A DNA stretch of 20,550 bases, taken from positions 1 to 20,550 of the forward strand of contig JBGAQN010000093.1 of the NCBI GenBank assembly GCA_044220725.1. Direction: 5' to 3'. Position numbers and translations under genes: made by a program. The DNA is from Phosphoribacter sp044220725. GTDB taxonomy: Bacteria; Actinomycetota; Actinomycetes; Actinomycetales; Dermatophilaceae. Shown here one piece after another: positions 14,569-20,550 of this stretch (position 1 is the first letter of the stretch; each line of letters begins with the position of its first letter). The notes below the pieces were generated by a model. That model had not been told where the DNA came from. It was given only the letters and a program-made list of their open reading frames with translations, and searched no databases.

Positions 14569-15879
14569 ATGGGAGCTGGGCGGGGTGCGCGCGTGGCCGC
14601 CGCCTTCACCGCACCCATCCCCCCGGAAGAGGCCGTGCCGCGTTCCGCGGACGCACCCGGCACGCCATGGTGGCGCCAGTTCGCGGTGTGGTTCCCCCTC
14701 GCCGTGTATGCCGTCACCCGCCTCATCGACGCCGTCTACTTCGCCGTCATGCAGCGTTGGCAGATCCCCATGGTCCCGGGCAATGGTGCCGCCCGGGTGA
14801 TCTTCCCGACCCCGGCTGCTCCTGGGTATTGGCCGGTCCTGGCCAACTGGGATGGGCAGTGGTACCACGAGATCGCTGTGCTGGGCTATCCCGACCCGAT
14901 CCCCACCGATCCGGTCACCGGCAAGGTCGAGCAGAACCCCTGGGCGTTCTATCCGATGTTCCCCATGCTCACTCGCGGGGTGATGTGGCTGACCGGGCTG
15001 GACTTCTATGTGGCGGGTGGGCTGCTGTCGACGGTCGTTGGGGCGGTGGCAATGGTGCTGCTGTTCCGGCTCGTCGACCGGGCGGCGGGGCGGTGGTCGG
15101 CCATCGTCGCCACGGTCGCCACGACGACCTGGGTGGCGGCGCCCGTGCTGCAGACCGACTACTCCGAGGCGTGCGCGCTGCTGGTCATCGTGCTGCTGCT
15201 CACTGCCTTGCGGGGCCGACGCTATGGGTGGGTGCTCATCCTGCTCGTCGCGCTGGCGCTCACCCGCAACCTCGTGCTCATCTCGGCGCCGCCGCTCATC
15301 GCGCACGCTGCCGTGCGCTGGTTGCGTAGCGACGCTGACCCGTTCCCGTGGCGGCACCGGGTCGGCTTGGCCGGGCTCACCGTCCTGTCCGGTGCGCTCA
15401 CCTTCCTCTGGCCGACGATCTGTCGTCTGGTGACCGGCGACAAAGACGGTTACACCAAGACGATGGCCGCTTGGGGTGTTGACGCCTTCGAGATCAAGGT
15501 CCACACCTGGATCGACTACGTCTACTACGACTACGGCTACCTCGGATGGGCCGTCTGTCTGGCTGGCTTGATCTGGTTCGCCTGGAAGATGCTCTCCGTC
15601 GACACCGCGAGGTGGGGGCCGGAGTTGTGGGGTTGGGCGGGGGCCTACCCGGCATACCAAGTTCTCGTCACCGGCATTGGGCCGTCCCGGATTCGCTACG
15701 CGCTCCTGGCCTGGCCGGTCTTCCTGCTCCTCGCCTGGATCCTCAACCGACCGCGCCTGCGGCCGCGGCGGGCGTGGTGGCTCACGGCATACGCCGTGGC
15801 GCTGGTGGCCCTGCAGGGCTGGTGGATCTGGAACTACTGGATACTGCTCGGCCTGCACCCGGACGTGCAGTTCCCCTGA
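14569..15879 (+). CDS. PIG-V-like GT-C mannosyltransferase, polytopic membrane protein
   Basis: Integral membrane protein of 436 residues with roughly ten hydrophobic helices. The first external loop carries LANWDGQWYHEIAVLGYP (near residue 92), the acidic WDxxxY(H) motif typical of GPI mannosyltransferase 2 (PIG-V) relatives in actinobacteria, followed by WAFYPMFPMLTRGVMWLTG, matching the AFFPLYP-type block of that family. These enzymes use polyprenyl-phosphate mannose as donor, on the outer face of the membrane; the acceptor here is unknown. ATG 14569 is preferred over the in-frame GTG at 14530 because it follows a -10-like TAACAT and leaves a short cytoplasmic N-terminus of about 45 residues before the first helix. 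It is convergent with maf, 27 bp away. Confidence 0.75.
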   Translation: MGAGRGARVAAAFTAPIPPEEAVPRSADAPGTPWWRQFAVWFPLAVYAVTRLIDAVYFAVMQRWQIPMVPGNGAARVIFPTPAAPGYWPVLANWDGQWYHEIAVLGYPDPIPTDPVTGKVEQNPWAFYPMFPMLTRGVMWLTGLDFYVAGGLLSTVVGAVAMVLLFRLVDRAAGRWSAIVATVATTTWVAAPVLQTDYSEACALLVIVLLLTALRGRRYGWVLILLVALALTRNLVLISAPPLIAHAAVRWLRSDADPFPWRHRVGLAGLTVLSGALTFLWPTICRLVTGDKDGYTKTMAAWGVDAFEIKVHTWIDYVYYDYGYLGWAVCLAGLIWFAWKMLSVDTARWGPELWGWAGAYPAYQVLVTGIGPSRIRYALLAWPVFLLLAWILNRPRLRPRRAWWLTAYAVALVALQGWWIWNYWILLGLHPDVQFP

Positions 15880-15906
15880 GCGGACTCGGTCGCCAGGACG
15901 CGCGCC

Positions 15907-16563
15907 TCAGCGCTGGTGCACGGTAACGATGTCGAACCAGCCGACCCCGATGTCGTCGAGCAATTCCCGCAGGAGCGGCAGCGAGATCCCCACGACGTTG
16001 TGGTGGTCGCCCTCCAACCCGGTGACGAACGGCCCGCCGAGCCCGTCGATGGTGAACGCCCCCGCCACCCTTAACGGTTCGCCGGTCGCCACGTAGTCGC
16101 GGATCTCCTCGTCGGTGAGCTTCGCGAAGTACACCGTGGTCGATGCGGTCGAGCCGAGGGTCGCCTGGCTGCCGCCATGCGTCGCCGGGCGTTGGTCGAT
16201 GAGCCAGTGACCGGTGTGCAGCACCCCGGACCGGCCGCGCATCCGGTGCCAGCGTTCGATCGCTTCGTCGGCGTCGGCCGGCTTGCCGTGCACCTCACCG
16301 TCGAGCTCCAACACCGAGTCGCAGCCCAGCACGAGGTCACCCACCTGCTCGCCGAACGCCACCGCCTCCGCTTTGGCGCGCGCGAGCAGGAGCGCAATAT
16401 GGGCCGGTTCCAGAACCCCGTAGCGATCCGTCGCGTGCGCGACGACCGCGTCCTCATCGACCGAACTGACGATGACGGTCGGCTCCACCCCGGCATGCTG
16501 CAAGGTACGCAGCCGAGCCGGGGACGCGGAGGCCAGCACAAGACGCACCCGGGCGGAAGTCAC
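15907..16563 (-). CDS. maf: Maf-family nucleoside triphosphate pyrophosphatase
   Basis: House-cleaning enzyme that hydrolyses non-canonical or modified NTPs (such as dTTP/UTP or modified pyrimidines) to NMP and pyrophosphate. The N-terminus LVLASASPARLRTLQ is the Maf signature; DLVLGCDSVLELDGEVHGKP with its conserved Asp and Lys, and GRSGVLHTGHWLID follow. It has 218 residues from the GTG at 16563, normal for the family. I prefer that GTG to the ATG at 16590, because the family motif then starts at residue 6 and a -10-like TACATT (16576-16571) lies seven bases upstream. An octamer copy (16574-16581) overlaps that element. In mycobacteria maf also lies near acyl-CoA carboxylase genes, as I recall. 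Confidence 0.9.
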   Translation of the reverse strand: MTSARVRLVLASASPARLRTLQHAGVEPTVIVSSVDEDAVVAHATDRYGVLEPAHIALLLARAKAEAVAFGEQVGDLVLGCDSVLELDGEVHGKPADADEAIERWHRMRGRSGVLHTGHWLIDQRPATHGGSQATLGSTASTTVYFAKLTDEEIRDYVATGEPLRVAGAFTIDGLGGPFVTGLEGDHHNVVGISLPLLRELLDDIGVGWFDIVTVHQR

Positions 16564-16623
16564 GGCGCCCAATGTATGCCGCGCGCCCACGCCCGCGGCA
16601 AGGGCGCGCCCAACCCGCTGGGG

Positions 16624-17148
16624 TCAGCCGATCCGCTCCCGAGTGAGCTCGTCCGGCGCGCTGAAGCGCAGGGCTCCGAGCGCGCGGAACGCCAAGGAGC
16701 GAACCGTCGCCGGTGCGCAGCCAAGGATCGCCGAGATCGTGTCGTCGGGCAGGTCCTCGTAGTAGCGCAGCACCAAGACGGCTCGCTGGCGTGCGGGCAG
16801 GGTCGCCAGCACGGCCCACATGGTGTCGTGGTCGGGGTTCCAGTCATCCAGCGACGGCGGACTGACCCGGCGTGGATCCAGGGGTGCGAGGCTCACGACC
16901 TCGTGCGAACTGTGCCGCTTCATCGACAGGAACCGGTTGACGAGCATGGTTCGCACGTAGGCATCGACCGAGTCGGCCTGCCGGACTCGCTCCCATTTGG
17001 CCAGGACGGTGGTCAAGGTGTCCTGCGCCAGATCCTCTGCGTCGGCGCGGTTCCCGGTGAGCCGGTATGCCGTCGCCAACACCCGCGGGAGAGCGGCGGT
17101 CGCGTAGTCCGCCGCCTCCTGCGGGAGCCGCGCTCGGAAGAGTGCCAT
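16624..17148 (-). CDS. ECF RNA polymerase sigma factor, SigE family
   Basis: Alternative sigma factor of 174 residues. Region 2: LPRVLATAYRLTGNRADAED then LAQDTLTTVLAKWERVR, with the helix that binds core and recognises the -10. Region 4: LPARQRAVLVLRYYEDLPDD, TISAILGCAPATVRSLAFRA, the -35-binding helix-turn-helix. This is the size and motif set of the Streptomyces SigE-family group. ATG 17148 follows the upstream stop by one base (TGA-G-ATG), indicating coupling; a TTG 15 bases further upstream is an alternative start inside the previous gene. The upstream membrane protein is the likely partner that controls it. An octamer copy (17065-17072) encodes Ala-Tyr in region 2. Confidence 0.9.
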   Translation of the reverse strand: MALFRARLPQEAADYATAALPRVLATAYRLTGNRADAEDLAQDTLTTVLAKWERVRQADSVDAYVRTMLVNRFLSMKRHSSHEVVSLAPLDPRRVSPPSLDDWNPDHDTMWAVLATLPARQRAVLVLRYYEDLPDDTISAILGCAPATVRSLAFRALGALRFSAPDELTRERIG

Positions 17149-17149
17149 C

Positions 17150-18121
17150 TCAGCGCTGACCAATCCCAGAGGTTCGGACCGCGTCGGCCATTCGCTCGCA
17201 CAGGACCTTGGCTCGCTCTAGCGCGACCCTCGACGACGCGTCAACGACGGACACGCTGACCGTGACATCACCCACGAGCTGGATCGCCGACGCCTGGTGC
17301 CACTTGTTGAACAGGACTTCGGTGGTCGTGATCAACAACCCGTTGTGACCCGTCCAGGCCGTCGGCGTGGGCGACCCGATCCAGACACACATGCCGGTGT
17401 TGTCGCGGATCTGCTGCATGGCGGCCGGTCCATGTCCCGGTGCCCAGGCGGCCAGGACGATGTCGACACTCGGCCAGTCGCTCCCGGCAGATGCGCTGGC
17501 CAGGGCCGTTGCGACCTGCTGCTCGGCCGCGGCATACGTCGCCGCTCCGAGCTGCTTGGGGACGTCGATCGCGTCGCAGTAGTGGAAGCCCATCACGGGG
17601 GCAGCGCCGGCGCTCGACGATCCGGGTTCCAATGCCCAGGTCATTCCGGGCCCGAGGGTCGACGCGTCCGGGAACAGGGTCACCAGGCCGGAGTAGCTCC
17701 CCTTCGTCTCCTGTGGCTGCGTCGTCGTCACGGTGGCCGGCGGCTTCGTCGTGAGACCAGTGGCTGTCGATGTCGCGCTGGTGATGGACCCGGTCGCGCC
17801 CCCCGTCGGGGTGGAGGTGGATTCAGCCGTCGGTGGTTGAGTCGCAGTGAGGTTGACCGACCCTACGCCCGAGCTGGCCGGGGCGGCGAGGGTGCGACTG
17901 GACGTCAACAGGCTGGGTCCGGCGACCAAAGCCGCGATGAGCGCCAGGGTCGAGCCCGTCGTGCCGACGATCGTCATCGCCGCGGATCGCCTGCGCCGCT
18001 TGACCGCCCCGGTGACAATGCGGTCGAGCAGCTGCCCCGAATCGTCCGGTGCTTGCGCCGCGGTTGAGGCGAACAGGGCGCGGACCTGCTCCTCGTCGCG
18101 CCGGATGGGGTCGCTGCTCAT
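17150..18121 (-). CDS. Single-pass membrane protein, candidate anti-sigma factor or sensor
   Basis: Type II-like membrane protein, 323 residues. A cytoplasmic N-terminus of about 55 residues ends in KRRRR, one transmembrane helix follows (TLALIAALVAGPSLL), then a long Ser/Thr/Pro-rich linker (about residues 85-150) and an extracellular domain with three Cys (HYCDAI, GMCVW, VLCERM). The topology matches membrane anti-sigma factors, but there is no HxxxCxxC zinc motif, so it would be an atypical one. The extracellular part is loosely like PknH-type sensor domains; I could not confirm that. ATG 18121 has AAAGGA seven to eight bases upstream, which excludes the longer GTG start at 18145. It is transcribed before the sigma gene, the reverse of the common order. 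Confidence 0.7.
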   Translation of the reverse strand: MSSDPIRRDEEQVRALFASTAAQAPDDSGQLLDRIVTGAVKRRRRSAAMTIVGTTGSTLALIAALVAGPSLLTSSRTLAAPASSGVGSVNLTATQPPTAESTSTPTGGATGSITSATSTATGLTTKPPATVTTTQPQETKGSYSGLVTLFPDASTLGPGMTWALEPGSSSAGAAPVMGFHYCDAIDVPKQLGAATYAAAEQQVATALASASAGSDWPSVDIVLAAWAPGHGPAAMQQIRDNTGMCVWIGSPTPTAWTGHNGLLITTTEVLFNKWHQASAIQLVGDVTVSVSVVDASSRVALERAKVLCERMADAVRTSGIGQR

Positions 18122-18167
18122 GGTTTCGTCCTTTCGGGTGGACACCCGGCGGTGTCTTCACTCTCCC

Positions 18168-18195
18168 AGACGCAACGGTGCCTCGGTGTGTTGCA
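18168..18195 (-). promoter_or_regulatory. Possible ECF-type promoter of the membrane protein-sigma operon
   Basis: On the minus strand TGCAAC (18195-18190) is followed after 17 bp by CGTCT (18172-18168), close to the SigE-type pattern of an AAC -35 and CGTC -10. The predicted start leaves a leader of about 40 bases with the ribosome site. This would make the sigma factor autoregulated; it is inferred from sequence only. Confidence 0.4.
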
Positions 18196-18226
18196 ACCAA
18201 GGTGACGGTGCAGCCCGACGAAGGTG

Positions 18227-18256
18227 GGGTGGGCGGCATACTGGCGCCGCCCACCC
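18227..18256 (-). terminator. Strong hairpin downstream of the DUF885 gene
   Basis: GGGTGGGCGGC (18227-18237) and GCCGCCCACCC (18246-18256) form a perfect 11-bp stem with an 8-base loop, beginning six bases after the DUF885 stop codon. No T-run follows on the minus strand. A CGGCATAC octamer spans the stem-loop border (18234-18241). Confidence 0.65.
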
Positions 18257-18262
18257 GAGCAC

Positions 18263-19975
18263 TCACCCGAGGCGACCGAGGACGGCGTCGCGCAACGTGT
18301 CGAGGCTGACCCCACCGAGGTCGAGCGCCTGCCGGTGGAAGGCCTTCAGGTCGAAGTCGGCGCCGTCGCGCTCGCGGACCTGCTCACGCAGCGAGAGCCA
18401 CAGGCGCTCACCGATCTTGTAGGACGGGGCCTGCCCCGGCCACCCCAGGTAGCGGTTGAGTTCGAAGCGCAGCTTGCCTTCCGACTCGTGGGCGTGTGCG
18501 GTGAGGAAGGCCCACGCCTTGTCATAGGTCCACTCGCCGCCACCCACTTCCTCGGGCGCCTCGAACCCGCAATGCACACCGATGTCGATGACGACGCGAG
18601 CCGCGCGCAACGACTGGGCGTCCAGCCACCCCATCCGGTTGCCCGGGTCATCGAGATAGCCCAGCTCGGCCATCAGCCGCTCGGCATAGAGCGCCCAACC
18701 CTCGCCGTGCCCGGAGGTCCAGGACGCCAGGCGCCTCCACGTGTTGAGCAGCTCGCGGCGGAAGACGGTCTGGGCGACCTGGAGGTGATGCCCGGGGACA
18801 CCCTCGTGATAGACGGTGGTCAACTCGCTCCAGGTGTAGAAGGTCGTCTCGCCCTTAGGGACCGACCACCACATCCGGCCGGGCCGGGTGAAATCGTCGG
18901 AGGGCCCGGTGTAGTAGATGCCGCCGGTCTGCGTGGGGGCGATCCGGCACTCGATCCGCCGGACCGGGCCGGGGATGTCGAAGTGGACGTCGGCGAGGTT
19001 GCTGATGACATCGTCGGCCTTGCCCTGCATCCAGTCGCGCAGCGCATCGGTCCCGTCCAGGCGGTAGCCCGGGTCTGCGTTGAGGATGGCGATCGCCTCC
19101 TCGATCGTCGCACCCGGCTTGACCTGCTCGGCCACCTCCTGCATCTGCGCGGTGATCCGGGCGAGCTCCTCCTGGCCCCAGCGGTAGGTCTCCTCCAGGT
19201 CGACGACCGCGCCGACGAAGTCGCGCGAGTGCAGTGCGTAGCGCTCGCGCCCGCACGCGTCGGCCTCGGGTGCGACTGGTGCCAGTTCCGTTTCGAGAAA
19301 GTCCCCAAGTTTCCCGTATGCCGCCCGCGCGGCTTCCGCAGCCACGGCCAAGTCCCTCCGGACATCGGGGTCGAGCTCGGCGTCGCCAGCCTTGGCGTCA
19401 GTGACGAGCTTGACGAAATAGCCGTCGTCGTCGGTGAGGTCGCGGCACTGGACCACGCAGGCGTCGACCTGTCGGCGAGGGGCCACGTCGCCGCGTCTGC
19501 GGGCCAGGGTGAGCGACGCGGCATACTGCTCCAGCGCGGCGGGGACCTTGGCCATCCTCGTGGCGATCGTGCGCCAATCGGCGTCGGTGTCCTGCGGCAT
19601 GAGGTCGAACGCGTCACGGACGCTCTGCATCGGAGACGCGATGACGTTGAGGCTCATCTCGTCCATGCCGGCGGCGTACTTCTCCTCGGCCACCGTGAGC
19701 CGGTCGCGCATCGAGGCGATGGTGACCCGATCGATGTCGTCGGTCGGGACGGCGTCGGCCAGGCGCGCCAGGGTCTCCTGGCGCAGCGCTGACATCGCGG
19801 CGTAGCCCGCGGGGGAGAGATCGTCGAGGTCTTCGTCGTGTCCGGGGAGCCCGAGGTAGGTGGCCTCGATGGGGCTGAGCGCGGCATACCGAGTGAGGTA
19901 GTCCTCGGCGATCTCGTCGACGGCGGATGGGGTGCGAGTGGGCGCGGGGGTAGGTGCGCTGGAAGGTGACGTCAC
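18263..19975 (-). CDS. DUF885 family protein, predicted zinc metallopeptidase-like
   Basis: Soluble protein of 570 residues without a signal peptide. The family hallmark TTVYHEGVPGHHLQVAQTVF, an HExxxxHH-type metal site, lies near residue 390, and GWALYAERLMAELGYLDDP, which provides further ligands, near 425. Upstream are the helical N-terminal half (AEDYLTRYAALSPIEATYLG) and the GGIYYTGPSDDF strand. Length is normal for DUF885. Peptidase activity is inferred from the metal motif; the substrate is unknown. The GTG at 19975 is chosen because it follows a -10-like TAGGTT and the family alignment begins about 20 residues in; a longer in-frame start at 20107 adds a low-complexity tail. It is monocistronic, with a strong hairpin after it and its own promoter. 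Three octamer copies lie within. Confidence 0.88.
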   Translation of the reverse strand: MTSPSSAPTPAPTRTPSAVDEIAEDYLTRYAALSPIEATYLGLPGHDEDLDDLSPAGYAAMSALRQETLARLADAVPTDDIDRVTIASMRDRLTVAEEKYAAGMDEMSLNVIASPMQSVRDAFDLMPQDTDADWRTIATRMAKVPAALEQYAASLTLARRRGDVAPRRQVDACVVQCRDLTDDDGYFVKLVTDAKAGDAELDPDVRRDLAVAAEAARAAYGKLGDFLETELAPVAPEADACGRERYALHSRDFVGAVVDLEETYRWGQEELARITAQMQEVAEQVKPGATIEEAIAILNADPGYRLDGTDALRDWMQGKADDVISNLADVHFDIPGPVRRIECRIAPTQTGGIYYTGPSDDFTRPGRMWWSVPKGETTFYTWSELTTVYHEGVPGHHLQVAQTVFRRELLNTWRRLASWTSGHGEGWALYAERLMAELGYLDDPGNRMGWLDAQSLRAARVVIDIGVHCGFEAPEEVGGGEWTYDKAWAFLTAHAHESEGKLRFELNRYLGWPGQAPSYKIGERLWLSLREQVRERDGADFDLKAFHRQALDLGGVSLDTLRDAVLGRLG

Positions 19976-19983
19976 GACTCCCG

Positions 19984-20012
19984 AACCTACCCGCTCCGGT
20001 ATGCCGTGTCGC
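19984..20012 (-). promoter_or_regulatory. Putative promoter of the DUF885 gene
   Basis: GCGACA (20012-20007) and TAGGTT (19989-19984) are 17 bp apart, with the GTG start eight bases downstream. A GTATGCCG octamer (19999-20006) fills the upstream part of the spacer, touching the -35. Confidence 0.4.
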
Positions 20013-20144
20013 CCGGTTTGGCGCACCTGGTTGCCGGTGGAGCGGCGGTAGCGACCGGCGGTTGAGGTGGGTGTGGCAATTGACGCTAGAGTGGCGCAAG
20101 TGGCCAAACAGATTGCTGGACGGCGGAATTCGCTCGATCAGCTC

Positions 20145-20173
20145 TTGTGGTTCGGACATGTGTTCGGTATCAT
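20145..20173 (+). promoter_or_regulatory. Leaderless promoter with SOS-box-like operator before DUF222 gene
   Basis: TTGTGG (20145-20150), 17 bp, TATCAT (20168-20173), then six bases to ATG 20180: the best promoter in the window. The whole spacer is the near-palindrome TTCGGACATGTGTTCGG (20151-20167). It contains CGGAC-N4-GTTCG, one base from the actinobacterial LexA box CGAAC-N4-GTTCG. Confidence 0.6.
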
Positions 20174-20179
20174 GGAGAC

Positions 20180-20550
20180 ATGTTCGAGGGGACCGCGTGG
20201 GAACCCGGCCAGGACCAGTTGGCGGTCTTGGCCGGTCGATCCCTGACCGGTCTGACCCCGCTGCAGGCTGCCGACGCGTTGCTGGCCGTCGACCCGTTGG
20301 CGTTACTGGACCTGGACCAGAGTGTCGCCGAAACCGTCATCGCTGACCTGCAGACGGCCCTCAACCAGGTCGCCGCGTTACAGGCGATCCTCATCGAGAC
20401 CGTTGCTCGACGCGTCGCAGCCGAGGTGGAGATCGCCAAAGACGCCGACCGGTTAGCGGGTCGGTTTCCCGCCGGGTGGGGCACCGGCGATGACTACACG
20501 CCATCGATCCTGGCGCCGATCCTGCATGTCGCACCCCGGACCATGGCTGG
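20180..20550 (+). CDS. DUF222/13E12-family protein, N-terminal part (runs off window)
   Basis: The first 123 residues of a protein that continues beyond the window. It starts MFEGTAWEPGQDQLAVLAGR and continues with a helical segment DQSVAETVIADLQTALNQVA, then PSILAPILHVAPRTMAG. This is the look of the DUF222 domain of REP13E12-type proteins, which usually end in an HNH nuclease motif, here out of view. In mycobacteria several 13E12 copies are SOS-regulated as I recall, and the promoter here carries a LexA-like box. Three TTA leucine codons occur in this short stretch, rare for such GC-rich DNA, so it may be a mobile or recently acquired family member. Start ATG 20180 fits the leaderless promoter; a short GGAG lies only two bases upstream. 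Confidence 0.7.
   Translation, partial: MFEGTAWEPGQDQLAVLAGRSLTGLTPLQAADALLAVDPLALLDLDQSVAETVIADLQTALNQVAALQAILIETVARRVAAEVEIAKDADRLAGRFPAGWGTGDDYTPSILAPILHVAPRTMA

Larger units (their letters stand above)
267..20006. repeat. Dispersed octamer GTATGCCG / CGGCATAC, 32 copies
   Basis: Hand-counted exact copies. GTATGCCG begins at 267, 1469, 1502, 1622, 3482, 6042, 6626, 8323, 8629, 12899, 14706, 16574, 17065, 19316 and 19999. CGGCATAC begins at 1535, 4105, 5501, 7509, 8548, 9629, 10843, 11631, 13001, 13759, 14541, 15650, 15785, 17530, 18234, 19519 and 19882. Composition predicts less than one copy. Near-misses are few: CGGCATAG near 2592 and 18681, ATATGCCG near 8027 and 10579. The function is unknown. 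Confidence 0.8.

Noticed and set aside
18224..19792. 522-codon plus-strand frame opposite the DUF885 gene
   Set aside because: Low-complexity shadow; the minus strand carries the HEGVPGHH metal motif and family-length protein.
1..20550. tRNA, rRNA, insertion sequences, riboswitches
   Set aside because: I found no cloverleaf, rRNA core sequence, transposase motif or conserved aptamer on either strand by reading.

Overview
The window is GC-rich (about two thirds G+C by eye). Its gene content is typical of a high-GC Gram-positive actinobacterium: AccA3-type biotin carboxylase, LpdA-like flavoprotein, Maf, SigE-family sigma factor and DUF222/13E12 protein. Several genes appear to have leaderless starts. 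The protein families suggest Micrococcales, possibly Intrasporangiaceae, but that placement is inference. There is no rRNA, tRNA, CRISPR array or insertion sequence that I can support.

Layout. 1-1432 (minus): a purine nucleoside phosphorylase gene followed 5 bp later by a phosphosugar mutase that runs off the window, i.e. nucleoside salvage plus sugar-phosphate isomerisation. 1556-5528 (minus): a compact four-gene ABC importer operon (lipoprotein binding protein, two permeases, ATPase) with overlapping or near-abutting genes; the substrate is uncertain. 5712-9079 (plus): an LpdA-like flavin disulfide reductase overlapping a large polytopic DUF6541-like membrane protein. 9037-10948 (minus): an acyl-CoA carboxylase biotin-carboxylase/biotin-carrier subunit that is frameshifted in this sequence, with a coupled 60-residue membrane protein. 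11148-14502: a LiuR-like MerR regulator divergent from an acyl-CoA dehydrogenase and an acyl-CoA carboxylase beta subunit, separated by a palindromic operator; this looks like a branched-chain or short-chain acyl-CoA catabolic locus. 14569-15879 (plus): a PIG-V-like GT-C mannosyltransferase. 15907-16563 (minus): Maf. 16624-18121 (minus): a membrane protein (candidate anti-sigma or sensor) followed by an ECF sigma factor, preceded by a possible ECF-type promoter. 18263-19975 (minus): a DUF885 peptidase-like protein with a strong downstream hairpin. 20180-end (plus): the start of a DUF222/13E12 protein behind a good promoter whose spacer is a SOS-box-like palindrome.

The most striking signal is not a gene. 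The octamer GTATGCCG (or CGGCATAC) occurs 32 times by hand count, where less than one copy is expected from base composition. All 32 copies of the GTATGCC heptamer are followed by G. Copies are balanced between strands, over-represented in the short intergenic gaps, and several touch predicted promoter elements. Inside genes it is read in five of the six possible ways, including one that uses the rare Ile codon ATA. It behaves like a selected, protein-recognised genome word (uptake, repair, chromosome-organisation, regulatory or methylation signal) that I do not recognise as described.
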